A stretch of 18,200 nucleotides of DNA from Alphaproteobacteria bacterium (GTDB taxonomy: Bacteria; Pseudomonadota; Alphaproteobacteria; Rhodobacterales; Rhodobacteraceae): positions 1-18,200 of the forward strand of contig JAUIBJ010000011.1 in the NCBI GenBank assembly GCA_030428025.1. The letters are read 5' to 3'. The notes under the pieces are model-generated. The model worked only from the letters and a program-made list of their open reading frames with translations. It had not been told where the DNA came from and did not search any database. Each line of letters begins with the position of its first letter. Position 1 is the first letter of the stretch. The position numbers were made by a program, and so were the translations under genes. Positions 1 to 6,012 of this stretch are shown here, piece by piece.

Positions 1-179
1 CCTGCCGCCGCATCGCCCTGCCAACGAAGCCGGGCGAGGCCTATCTGGTGCATCGGCTGGCCCTGCACGGCGTGGCGCCCTGGGACGAGGGGGCACAGGC
101 GCCGCCCGAGGGGCGGATGATCGTCTATTTCCGGCCCGAACTTCCGCCAGGCAGCCGGGACTGGCTGGAGATGCCGTGA
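1..179 (+). CDS. 3' end of probable phytanoyl-CoA dioxygenase (PhyH)-like protein, partial
   Basis: The open frame enters from the left edge (first full codon at position 3) and stops with TGA at 177-179, leaving 58 residues of C-terminus. It contains a His-Arg pair followed by LALHGVAPW and then GRMIVYFRPEL. These resemble the end of PhyH-type Fe(II)/2-oxoglutarate oxygenases in Rhodobacterales, where a distal His completes the metal site and a later Arg binds 2-oxoglutarate. The assignment rests on a short tail and on general resemblance. The HxD half of the metal site, the substrate and the operon lie outside the window. A different cupin-fold oxygenase is the main alternative. Confidence 0.5.
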   Translation, partial: CRRIALPTKPGEAYLVHRLALHGVAPWDEGAQAPPEGRMIVYFRPELPPGSRDWLEMP

Positions 180-223
180 CGTCTTGGGCAGGTATTGCCG
201 ATCAGAAAGATTCAGGGCCGCTC

Positions 224-298
224 CTTCATCTTGCCCGAAATACTCCGGGGGAGACGTTGAAACTCTCTTGGAGTTTCAACGGCGGGGGCAGCGCCCCC
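224..298 (-). repeat. Composite intergenic element: two hairpins plus GAGTATTT motif
   Basis: Three parts lie between two convergent genes. Positions 255-281 form a perfect 11-bp stem (arm CGTTGAAACTC) with a 5-nt loop. Positions 284-298 form a GGGGGC/GCCCCC stem with a 3-nt loop. Positions 246 down to 224 carry a minus-strand GGAGTATTT motif ending in GATGAAG. Read from the minus-strand operon the order is stop codon, GC hairpin, AT-richer hairpin, GAGTATTT tail. A related GAGTATTT tail follows a hairpin after soxG at 9962-10009. I recall such motifs as common in Rhodobacterales intergenic DNA. A shared terminator or RNA 3'-end stabiliser is the likeliest role, by inference. Confidence 0.7.
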
Positions 299-320
299 CA
301 ACCCCGCTCTGAAAAGGAAC

Positions 321-557
321 TCAGCCCCGGGCGAGGCGCGCCGCGCGGCCGCCGCGGCGCTTTCGCAGCATGGGCGCGCGGCCGGGCAGGGCGGCCATGA
401 TCTCGCGCCGCTCGTCCTGCGTCATCTTCGACCAGCGGGATATTTCGTCGATCGTGCGGTAACAGCCGGTGCAGATCCGCGCCTCGGGATGCACCACGCA
501 GACACGTACGCAGGGGCTTTCGATTTCGTCGCGTTTCCAGACGGGGGTGTCGTTCAA
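321..557 (-). CDS. DUF1289 family protein
   Basis: This 78-residue protein has the DUF1289 hallmark. SPCVRVCVVHPEARICTGC (residues 14-32) supplies four cysteines in a C-x3-C and C-x2-C arrangement, probably a small metal site, and is followed by RTIDEISRW and a QDERREIMAALP helix. The tail (RKRRGGRAARLARG) is strongly basic. The start must be TTG at 557-555, because no ATG or GTG precedes the cysteine block. That TTG shares TTGA with the ruvX stop, implying translational coupling. It is the last gene of the minus-strand ccmI-ruvX group. The family has no firmly established function that I know of. Confidence 0.85.
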   Translation of the reverse strand: MNDTPVWKRDEIESPCVRVCVVHPEARICTGCYRTIDEISRWSKMTQDERREIMAALPGRAPMLRKRRGGRAARLARG

Positions 558-1030
558 GTGCCTGCCCTCAGATGCCTCAAGCGGTCCAATGCTCCCTGAA
601 GGATATAAGAAGCGGCGACGGCGTCGATAACCTCTTTGCGACGTTTCCGGGTCAAATCGGCCTCGATCAGTGCCCTTTCTGCCGCAACCGTCGACAGCCG
701 TTCGTCCCAGAAGCCGATGGGCAGGTCGGTCAGCCGTTCAAGGTTGCGGGCGAAGGCGCGGGTCGACTGGCAGCGGGGTCCCTCGGAGCCGTCCATGTTG
801 CGCGGCAGGCCGAGGATCAGCCCGCCCGCCTCGCGCTCCGCGGCGATCTCCAGCAGGCGCGCGGCGTCGAGGCCGAACTTCCGTCTCTTGATCGTCTCGA
901 CCGCGCCCGCCGAGGACAAAAGCCGGTCGGAGGCCGCCACGCCGATGGTCTTCTCGCCCAGATCGAGCCCCAGAAGCGGGCGCATCGGCGGCAGGGTGGT
1001 GGCGAAGGCCTCGATCTCCTCGAGGATCAT
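554..1030 (-). CDS. ruvX: RuvX/YqgF family protein (putative Holliday junction resolvase / pre-16S rRNA nuclease)
   Basis: This 158-residue protein has the YqgF fold with an RNase H-like active site. LLGLDLGEKTIGVAASD carries the first catalytic Asp and the G-x-K segment, LGLPRNMDGSEG is the central motif, DERLSTVAAERAL provides the conserved DERxST element, and VIDAVAASYILQGALD supplies the last Asp. YqgF proteins are reported to mature the 16S rRNA 5' end and are also annotated as Holliday-junction resolvases. Start choice: a longer frame reaches 1177, but the ATG at 1030-1028 overlaps the ccmI stop as ATGA and gives the usual family length, whereas the extension reads as low-complexity Arg-rich sequence inside ccmI. 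It is coupled at both ends to its neighbours. Confidence 0.92.
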   Translation of the reverse strand: MILEEIEAFATTLPPMRPLLGLDLGEKTIGVAASDRLLSSAGAVETIKRRKFGLDAARLLEIAAEREAGGLILGLPRNMDGSEGPRCQSTRAFARNLERLTDLPIGFWDERLSTVAAERALIEADLTRKRRKEVIDAVAASYILQGALDRLRHLRAGT

Positions 1031-2256
1031 TCCGCGATCCCCGCCTCGCGCGCCGCGCCGCGCAGAAGATCGAGTTCCGCCTCGCGACCGGCGAAGACCT
1101 GCTGCGCCTCTTCCCAGATGGCGCGGGCGCGGTCGGTCTCGCCCAGCACCCCGTAGGCGCCGATGAGCCGCGCCCATTCCTCGGCGCTGCCGCCCTCGGT
1201 GGCCAGCCGCTCGGCCAGCCGCGCCACCATGCCGCGGATCATCTCGCCGCGCTCTTCGGCGGCCATCTCGTCGGCCGCCTCGATATCGGCGGCGTCGGGG
1301 CCCGGCGCCCTTTCAAGCGGCGGCAACCGGTAATCGGTCACGCCTGCGCGCCAGGCGACCTCCTCGAGCCGATCACGGATCAGCGGCACCCAGGGTGCGT
1401 CGGGGCTGCTTTCGGACAAAAGCTTTTCCCAGATGCGGAAAGCGCGGTCGGGCCGATCGACCTGAAGATAGTAAAGGCCCAGGTAATAGCGCGCGCGCGG
1501 ATCGCGCGCATCACGCTGGAGTGCCCCGCGCAGCGCCGCCTCGGCCTCTTTCGAGACATAGCCGCCGGCGGCCGAGATCATCAGATCGGCCAGCAAAGCG
1601 TAATCCTCGGCCGTGGCCTCGGGCCCCTTGACCTCGACGATCTGAGCCTGAGCCTCGCGCGCCGCCGCCATATTGCCCAGCGCGGCCTCGTTGCGCACCA
1701 GAAGCTGCAGCCCGCGCAGATCGCCCGGCCGCTCGGCCACGGTGGCGCGCAGTTTCTCCATCAGTGCGAGGAAATCCTCCGACACGTCGGGGGGCAGCTC
1801 TGCCTGGGGCATTCGAGCCTCGGCCTCGTCCTGGGCCAGACGGTCGGCGCGCGCCGCGTCCGACGCGGCGATCCGGGCCTTGAGCGGTACGTCGCCATAT
1901 CCCGGTGCGCCAAGCGTCCGGTAGAGCAGGGCGGTGCCGCCGGTCAGCCCCACCAGAACCGCCGCCGCCATCGCCAGGCTGGCCCATCTGGGCTGCCCGC
2001 CCGTGGTGCCACTCTCGCGCAGCTTGGCATCGGCGGCAAGGATACGGCGCGACACCTCGGCCCGCAGCCGCTCGGCATCCTCGGCGCCGATCACGCCGCG
2101 GGCGAGGTCGCGGTCCACTTCCCGCAGCTGGTCGCGATAGACCCGCAGGTCATAGGCCGCCGGCGGCTCCTTGCCGGCCCGGCCGGTCACGACCGTCCGC
2201 CCGAGAACCGCCGCGGTGACGAGCGCGAGCGCGATGACGATGATCCAGAAAAGCAT
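1027..2256 (-). CDS. ccmI: Cytochrome c biogenesis protein CcmI
   Basis: This 409-residue membrane protein of the Ccm (system I) cytochrome c maturation pathway acts as the apocytochrome c chaperone that delivers haem-site peptides to the CcmFH ligation complex. The sequence shows an N-terminal membrane segment (about residues 2-20), the typical YDLRVYRDQLREVDRDLARG cytoplasmic loop, a second membrane segment near 92-110, and a long periplasmic C-terminal part with TPR-like helices (for example RDARDPRARYYLGLYYLQ) that binds apocytochrome. A good GGAG ribosome site lies about 7 nt before the ATG. Its stop overlaps the ruvX start by 4 bp. The zinc-finger gene lies 110 bp upstream on the same strand, so one transcript is possible. 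Other ccm genes are not in the window. Confidence 0.92.
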   Translation of the reverse strand: MLFWIIVIALALVTAAVLGRTVVTGRAGKEPPAAYDLRVYRDQLREVDRDLARGVIGAEDAERLRAEVSRRILAADAKLRESGTTGGQPRWASLAMAAAVLVGLTGGTALLYRTLGAPGYGDVPLKARIAASDAARADRLAQDEAEARMPQAELPPDVSEDFLALMEKLRATVAERPGDLRGLQLLVRNEAALGNMAAAREAQAQIVEVKGPEATAEDYALLADLMISAAGGYVSKEAEAALRGALQRDARDPRARYYLGLYYLQVDRPDRAFRIWEKLLSESSPDAPWVPLIRDRLEEVAWRAGVTDYRLPPLERAPGPDAADIEAADEMAAEERGEMIRGMVARLAERLATEGGSAEEWARLIGAYGVLGETDRARAIWEEAQQVFAGREAELDLLRGAAREAGIAE

Positions 2257-2366
2257 GGGGCCTCCGCTGATCTGTCACCATGTAGCGGCGCGGGCGGGCA
2301 AGAAAAAGAGGCAAGTCGAAGCAGATGGTCGCAGGCGGGCCGTCGGGACCGCGCCGGGCGCTGGCG

Positions 2367-2702
2367 TCAGGAGAACCGTTCCCACGCCGACTGACGCGCG
2401 ATTCCCAACGGCTCGGCGATCTTCGCCCAGCTCACGCCGCGCAACCGAAGCGCATCGACGGCGTCGGCCAGATGCTCCTGATAGGATTTCACGGTCGCGT
2501 CGAGGGGGCCCAACGCGGCCAGCAGCCGGTCGGTCGGCCAGTTTCCGGGGTCGAAACCCGTGCGCGGAACCTCGGCGCCGCTCATGATCAGGGCGCAGGT
2601 ATCGACACATTCGTTGCAGATATGCAGGCCGCCCGGTCCGGCGGCAAGCTTGTCGATCTCGGCATCCGATTTGCCGCAGAACGAGCAATGAAGGGGTTTC
2701 AT
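2367..2702 (-). CDS. ClpX C4-type zinc-finger protein with C-terminal helix-turn-helix
   Basis: This 111-residue protein begins LHCSFCGKSDAEIDKLAAGP and continues to HICNECVDTC. It is a C-x2-C...C-x2-C finger as at the N-terminus of ClpX (zf-C4_ClpX), but no AAA+ ATPase follows. The last 30 residues (LRLRGVSWAKIAEPLGIARQSAWERF) read as a helix-turn-helix. It looks like a stand-alone DNA-binding regulator using a ClpX-type finger for dimerisation or partner recognition, but that role is inferred. Start choice: the ATG at 2702-2700 has a GAAAGG ribosome site and begins just before the finger. A longer in-frame extension to 2831 would read through the palindromic promoter and is not credible. 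It is divergent from soxB. Confidence 0.8.
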   Translation of the reverse strand: MKPLHCSFCGKSDAEIDKLAAGPGGLHICNECVDTCALIMSGAEVPRTGFDPGNWPTDRLLAALGPLDATVKSYQEHLADAVDALRLRGVSWAKIAEPLGIARQSAWERFS

Positions 2703-2715
2703 GGGGTCGCCTTTC

Positions 2716-2750
2716 GTCAGGATTTTCCTGACAGTCAGGTAAAGCCTGAC
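2716..2750 (-). promoter_or_regulatory. Two tandem 17-bp palindromes, probable operator of the zinc-finger gene
   Basis: GTCAGG-ATTTT-CCTGAC occupies 2716-2732 and GTCAGG-TAAAG-CCTGAC occupies 2734-2750. Both have perfect 6-bp arms and a 5-bp centre, separated by one base and repeated with an 18-bp period. A third, related palindrome (TGACAA-GCTGT-TTGTCA) overlaps at 2747-2763. They lie 14-48 bp upstream of the minus-strand ATG at 2702 and just downstream of a TTGACA box at 2764-2759, where a bound repressor would block the promoter. Autoregulation by the HTH protein encoded immediately downstream is the simplest reading, by inference. A regulatory RNA hairpin pair is the alternative. Confidence 0.75.
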
Positions 2751-2764
2751 AAGCTGTTTGTCAA
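2736..2764 (-). promoter_or_regulatory. Possible sigma-70-type promoter of the zinc-finger gene
   Basis: A perfect TTGACA -35 box lies at 2764-2759 on the minus strand. Seventeen bases later is TACCTG (2741-2736), a poor -10 that falls within the second palindrome. The -35 match is strong and correctly placed, but the -10 is weak, so this may need an activator or may be fortuitous. Confidence 0.4.
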
Positions 2765-2848
2765 GCCGGCCCGCCGTGGGTCCGAGCGGGGCGAAACGGA
2801 TGCCCCGCCTCGCGGATGTCGCGAATCGCACAACTTATGCCGCCGGGA

Positions 2849-2870
2849 ATATCCTCGACAGGCCGGATAT
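2849..2870 (+). promoter_or_regulatory. Inverted repeat upstream of soxB, possible regulator site
   Basis: ATATCC (2849-2854) and GGATAT (2865-2870) form perfect 6-bp arms around a 10-bp centre, 58 bp before the soxB start in the divergent intergenic region. Position and form suit a dimeric regulator, but a single short palindrome can arise by chance. I see no convincing -35/-10 pair for soxB. Confidence 0.3.
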
Positions 2871-2928
2871 GGCGCATTACCAGCCTCATTGCAGACCGGC
2901 TGCGAATCCATCTGATCCGAGAGCGCGC

Positions 2929-4173
2929 ATGAAACATTATTCCGCCTTCGCCATCGCCAAGGAAGCCCTGAGGTATCACATGGGCTGGAACAAGGCCTGG
3001 GCCTCGCCAGAGCCGCGTCAGCGCTATGACGCGATCATCATCGGCGCCGGGGGCCACGGGCTGGCCACCGCCTATTACCTGGGCAAAAATCACGGCATCA
3101 AGAACGTGGCGATACTCGAAAAGGGGTGGCTGGGAGGCGGCAATACCGGCCGCAACACCACCATCATCCGCTCCAATTACCTGCAGGACGCCTCGGCCGC
3201 GATCTACGAGAAGTCGCGCAGTCTTTATGAGACGCTCAGCCAGGATCTGAACTACAACATCATGTTCTCGCCCCGCGGCGTCATCATGCTCGCCCAGACA
3301 GAGCACGAGGTGCGCGGCTACAAACGTACCGCGCAGGCCAACGCCCTGCAGGGTGTGACGACCGAATTCATCACCCCCCACCGCGTTCAGCAGCTTGTTC
3401 CGATCATCAATCTGGAAGGTCCGCGCTATCCGGTGCTGGGCGGGCTCTGGCAGGCACGTGGCGGCACCGCGCGGCACGACGCGGTGGCCTGGGGCTATGC
3501 CCGGGCCTGCAGTGCCATGGGCATGGACGTGATCCAGAAATGCGAGGTCACCGGAATCCGCACCGAGAACGGCAAGGTCACGGGCGTCACCACCAACCGG
3601 GGCGATATCGGCTGCGACAAGCTGGGTATCGTGGTGGCTGGCCATTCGGGCCACTTGGCCGACATGGCGGGCTTCCGTCTTCCGATCGAGAGCGTGGCGC
3701 TGCAGGCGCTCGTCAGCGAGCCGATCAAGCCCTGCATGGACGTGGTGGTGATGGCCAACACGGTGCATGGCTACATGAGCCAGTCTGACAAGGGCGAGAT
3801 GGTGATCGGCGGCGGTGCCGACGGCTACAACAACTACACCCAGCGGGGCAGTTTCCACCATATCGAGGAAACCGTGCGCGCGCTGTGCGAGACCTTCCCG
3901 ATGATCCAGCGGCTGAAGATGCTGCGGCAATGGGGCGGCATCGTCGACATGACCGGCGACCGCTCGCCGATCCTGTCGAAAACCCCGGTTGAAAACGTCT
4001 TCATCAACTGCGGCTGGGGCACCGGCGGGTTCAAGGCGATCCCCGGCTCGGGCTGGGGCTTTGCCGAACTGATGGCGCAGGGTTATTCGCCGCTTTGCGA
4101 CGAGTTCTCGCTCGACCGCTTCCGCGAGGGCCGCTTCATCGACGAATCCGTCGCCGCCGGGGTGGCGCACTGA
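2929..4173 (+). CDS. soxB: Sarcosine oxidase subunit beta
   Basis: This 414-residue catalytic subunit of heterotetrameric sarcosine oxidase (FAD and FMN) oxidises sarcosine and carries FMN covalently. YDAIIIGAGGHGLATAYYLG (residues 33-52) is the dinucleotide-binding motif, and LEKGWLGGGNTGRNTTIIRS is characteristic of the family. ARHDAVAWGYARA contains His183, at the expected position of the FMN-linking His. The C-terminal NCGWGTGGFKAIPGSG loop is also typical. Length matches the family (about 405-415). The ATG at 2929 was chosen because an upstream in-frame extension runs through the promoter region and has no family resemblance; the ribosome site is weak. Its stop overlaps the next ORF (TGATG). 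The subunit partners lie 1.9 kb downstream, which is unusual. Confidence 0.95.
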   Translation: MKHYSAFAIAKEALRYHMGWNKAWASPEPRQRYDAIIIGAGGHGLATAYYLGKNHGIKNVAILEKGWLGGGNTGRNTTIIRSNYLQDASAAIYEKSRSLYETLSQDLNYNIMFSPRGVIMLAQTEHEVRGYKRTAQANALQGVTTEFITPHRVQQLVPIINLEGPRYPVLGGLWQARGGTARHDAVAWGYARACSAMGMDVIQKCEVTGIRTENGKVTGVTTNRGDIGCDKLGIVVAGHSGHLADMAGFRLPIESVALQALVSEPIKPCMDVVVMANTVHGYMSQSDKGEMVIGGGADGYNNYTQRGSFHHIEETVRALCETFPMIQRLKMLRQWGGIVDMTGDRSPILSKTPVENVFINCGWGTGGFKAIPGSGWGFAELMAQGYSPLCDEFSLDRFREGRFIDESVAAGVAH

Positions 4174-4484
4174 TGGACCGTGAACGTGCCTACGACCTCG
4201 CCATCCGCGACATGATCCAGACTGTTTTGGCCGAGACGGATTACAGGCCCCGCGCGTTCATGCAGATGGTTGCCACGCACGGCGCGAAGGTCGCAACGTT
4301 GCGCTTGTTGCACACAGAGCCCCCGCCGGAGGGGTTCACAACGCTCTGGGAAATCGGGCGACTGGACCTTACCGCAGAAGCTCACATGTTACGGCCCGAG
4401 TTCAAGCAACTCTTCACAGAGACGGATCGCAACGCAGCAAGGAAACGCTTGCGCGCCTATGGCTACTATTCAGGAGAAGATTGA
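4173..4484 (+). CDS. Small conserved hypothetical protein (about 100 aa), probably horizontally acquired
   Basis: This 103-residue protein contains YRPRAFMQMVATHGAKVA, then LRLLHTEPPPEGFTTLWEIG, and then LDLTAEAHMLRPEFKQLFTE. It ends in a helical RKRLRAYGY segment. I recognise the pattern (LLH...GFT.LWE.GRLDLT.E...L.PEF..LFT) as a widely scattered small family usually annotated as hypothetical; I know no function for it. The ATG at 4173 overlaps the soxB stop as TGATG, so translation is probably coupled. Codon use is poorer in G+C than its neighbours, with TTG, TTA, ACA and CAA codons. With the flanking 13-bp repeat this suggests transfer. It is all-helical by eye, with no signal peptide or membrane segment. 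Confidence 0.8.
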   Translation: MDRERAYDLAIRDMIQTVLAETDYRPRAFMQMVATHGAKVATLRLLHTEPPPEGFTTLWEIGRLDLTAEAHMLRPEFKQLFTETDRNAARKRLRAYGYYSGED

Positions 4485-4485
4485 A

Positions 4486-4563
4486 ATGCCGACCATTCAA
4501 TGCCTCTGTTGCGGCGTTAAACGCGAGGAAACCGAGTTTCATTGCGGCGCGGTGGCGCACTGA
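4486..4563 (+). pseudogene. Truncated soxD copy (N-terminal fragment only)
   Basis: An ATG two bases after the previous stop opens a 25-codon frame, MPTIQCLCCGVKREETEFHC followed by GAVAH and TGA. It matches the start of the intact SoxD at 6053 (MLILECPYCGVKAEETEFHG): C-x2-C-G-V-K, then EETEFH, align without gaps. DNA similarity to 6065-6110 is obvious. After FHC the frame switches into the 13-bp repeat that also ends soxB and stops, losing the His and second Cys of the zinc site. It is probably the broken end of an incoming or duplicated soxD. A functional CxxC micropeptide cannot be excluded. Confidence 0.8.
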
Positions 4564-4671
4564 GGCAGGCCCCGGGCCCGCCTCGCAATTGCCGGACAGG
4601 GGAAGAAAAGATGCGTTCCGTCGATCCACAGGAAGATTTCCGCGCAGCGGGGGCCCGCGCCTCCGGCGGGC

Positions 4672-4697
4672 GGAACTGCCCTGTGCGGCGGCCCGTT
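4672..4697 (+). promoter_or_regulatory. EcfG-type (general stress response) promoter
   Basis: GGAAC at 4672-4676 and CGTT at 4694-4697 are separated by 17 bp, the alphaproteobacterial sigma-EcfG consensus (GGAAC, 16-17 bp, CGTT). The ATG of the small membrane protein gene begins 35 bp after CGTT. The site upstream of 10897 has the same spacer and the same 35-bp distance. The rest of 4564-4732 holds no gene that I can support. Confidence 0.7.
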
Positions 4698-4732
4698 GAC
4701 ATGGAAACGACGCTTTCGAAAGGAGCCGATCC

Positions 4733-5044
4733 ATGTCGAAGCGAAACGAACGGACCTATTCGGACCGGCCCGACCGCACCTATGTCGAGCGCCGGGAAGA
4801 GAAATCCGGCGGCAATGTGGGGCTGTCCCTCATCGTCGGCGGGCTTGTCGTGGCCGTGGGCGTGCTGGTCTGGGCGCTCTATGACGGCGCCGATGTCGCG
4901 GACAGCCCGGTGGGCGACGATGTCGACGTCTCCGTCGAAGGGGTGGCCGACAGCACCGGAACCGCAGCCGAAGACGCTGACGACAGTGTCGGCAACGCCG
5001 CCGAAGACACCGCAGAGGCCGCTGCGGATCAGAACGACAACTGA
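4733..5044 (+). CDS. Small single-pass membrane protein with acidic C-terminus
   Basis: This 103-residue protein has a charged, mostly basic and Tyr/Arg-containing N-terminus (residues 1-26), one hydrophobic segment (VGLSLIVGGLVVAVGVLVWA, about 29-50), and a 50-residue tail of Asp, Glu, Ala, Gly and Ser without basic residues. This predicts an inner-membrane anchor with an acidic, disordered periplasmic tail. A strong AGGAG ribosome site precedes the ATG, and an EcfG-type promoter lies 35 bp upstream, so a stress-induced envelope protein is the natural guess. I do not recognise a named family. It is the first of three small membrane-protein genes interrupting the sox cluster. Confidence 0.8.
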   Translation: MSKRNERTYSDRPDRTYVERREEKSGGNVGLSLIVGGLVVAVGVLVWALYDGADVADSPVGDDVDVSVEGVADSTGTAAEDADDSVGNAAEDTAEAAADQNDN

Positions 5045-5046
5045 CC

Positions 5047-5091
5047 TCCGTCCGCAGGGACGGACGGCCCCGGCCCTGCGCTCTCGCGCAG
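5047..5091 (+). terminator. Two adjacent hairpins after the first small membrane protein gene
   Basis: Stem TCCGTCC/GGACGGA with a GCAG loop (5047-5064) begins 3 nt past the stop codon. CTGCGC/GCGCAG with a TCTC loop (5076-5091) follows. There is no T tract, so it could equally be an RNA 3'-end stabiliser. The remainder of 5092-5257 shows no gene or clear promoter. Confidence 0.45.
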
Positions 5092-5257
5092 CTGCTCGGG
5101 GCATGTCAACGCCCGCAGTGCCGGGGGCGAATTTTGGCCGAGGCCATACCCCCGCACGCGCGGGCTTCAGCGCATGGCGGGCGGGGATTTCCGCCGGTTC
5201 TTTCATTGCCGGCGCGGGGCGCCCATCCTTTGCCGTGAATGCAAAGGAGACCCAGCC

Positions 5258-5446
5258 ATGCCCAGCCCCAGACGCCGCGACGTTCCCGATTTCTCACGCA
5301 GCGGCAACGATACCGGCTCGGGCGGCCGGCTCGTCTGGCTGCTCGTCGTGCTCGCGCTTCTCGCCGGTCTCGTGCTGTTCAGCAGTTTCAGCTACGGCCC
5401 CGAAATCCTGCAATCCTCCTCCGGCGCCGCGGTATCGGAAGGCTGA
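5258..5446 (+). CDS. Small single-pass membrane protein (62 aa)
   Basis: Residues 1-24 are polar and basic (PSPRRRDVPDFSRSGNDTGS), residues 25-43 form a hydrophobic helix (LVWLLVVLALLAGLVLFSSF), and a short tail follows (SYGPEILQSSSGAAVSEG). The start at 5258 has a good AAAGGAG ribosome site 8 nt upstream; longer in-frame starts reach back into noncoding sequence. The W-x-LVVL...LF...S-F-x-GP core and the AVSEG tail are shared with the protein at 5666, indicating tandem duplication. It is probably an inner-membrane protein of unknown function. No recognisable promoter lies immediately upstream. Confidence 0.75.
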   Translation: MPSPRRRDVPDFSRSGNDTGSGGRLVWLLVVLALLAGLVLFSSFSYGPEILQSSSGAAVSEG

Positions 5447-5665
5447 CGGCCCGGTCGGGGCGACGACCGCGCCGTGGCGAATCGCGGCGCTCTCCTGCGA
5501 CCATGGCGTGGCCGGAAAGTCACAGGCAAGCGTGGCAGATTATGGCCGAGCGAAGGGCCCCCGTTTCGCACGGAATGGCCGAGCCGCGGCGGGGAAATCC
5601 GCTCAATCTGTTTTGCCGCCCCTGTGCGCCCTACCTTCTGTATCCCACAGAAAGGAGGTCGCACC

Positions 5666-5944
5666 ATGCCTGACCATCTGGACTACACCAACCCCTGGAA
5701 ACGGACGCCTCAGATGCCGCGCTATCAACTCGAGGACAGCTCGGGCAGCGGCTGGCAGATCTGGGCGCTCGTCGTTCTGGTCGCGGGCGGCATTCTGCTG
5801 TTCGTGCTCATGTCCGGGTTCGGCCCAACCGTGGTCGAGCATCCGGGCGGGGCAACCGAGCCGGCCGTCAGCGAAGGCGACACCGCCCCGGCGGCCGGGG
5901 AAAACGACGCCGTGCCGCAATCCATCATGGAAACCGGCAAGTAA
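5666..5944 (+). CDS. Small single-pass membrane protein (92 aa), paralogue of the preceding gene
   Basis: Residues 1-30 are polar (MPDHLDYTNPWKRTPQMP and on), and 31-50 form a membrane helix (QIWALVVLVAGGILLFVLMS). Then GFGP and an acidic, Ala/Pro-rich tail run to residue 92. The helix, the S-x-F-GP turn and the AVSEG motif match the 62-residue protein upstream; here the tail continues about 22 residues further. AAAGGAGG precedes the ATG by 8 nt. The 219-bp gap before it (5447-5665) holds nothing I can support as a gene. Function unknown. As with its neighbours, N-terminus inside and tail outside is the predicted topology. Confidence 0.78.
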   Translation: MPDHLDYTNPWKRTPQMPRYQLEDSSGSGWQIWALVVLVAGGILLFVLMSGFGPTVVEHPGGATEPAVSEGDTAPAAGENDAVPQSIMETGK

Positions 5945-5969
5945 GCCGCCATTCGCGGAAACAGACTGC

Positions 5970-6012
5970 GGCGGGCGCCCCGCGGCGCCCGCCTTGAGCG
6001 TGCCAACGGCAC
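5970..6012 (+). terminator. Strong GC hairpin plus second hairpin before soxD
   Basis: GGCGGGCGCC (5970-5979) and GGCGCCCGCC (5984-5993) form a perfect 10-bp stem with a 4-nt loop, 25 nt past the preceding stop, followed only by TT. A second stem, GTGCC-AAC-GGCAC (6000-6012), is followed by CTTTCCCC. Both T runs are poor. It may end the small-gene transcript or act as an attenuator or stabiliser within a sox transcript. Confidence 0.55.

Larger units (their letters stand above)
4161..4563 (+). repeat. 13-bp direct repeats bounding a 390-bp segment
   Basis: GGTGGCGCACTGA occurs at 4161-4173 (last codons and stop of soxB) and again at 4551-4563 (last codons and stop of the soxD fragment). Between them lie the 103-residue ORF and the soxD remnant. 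The arrangement looks like a target duplication or a recombination scar at the 3' end of soxB. No transposase or terminal inverted repeats are visible. Confidence 0.8.

Noticed and set aside
2761..4170. 469-codon minus-strand frame opposite soxB
   Set aside because: It is the complement of a well-supported soxB and has no recognisable motif.
4161..4563. Complete insertion sequence or MITE
   Set aside because: Direct repeats are present, but there are no terminal inverted repeats or transposase, and the contents are coding; a recombination scar fits better.
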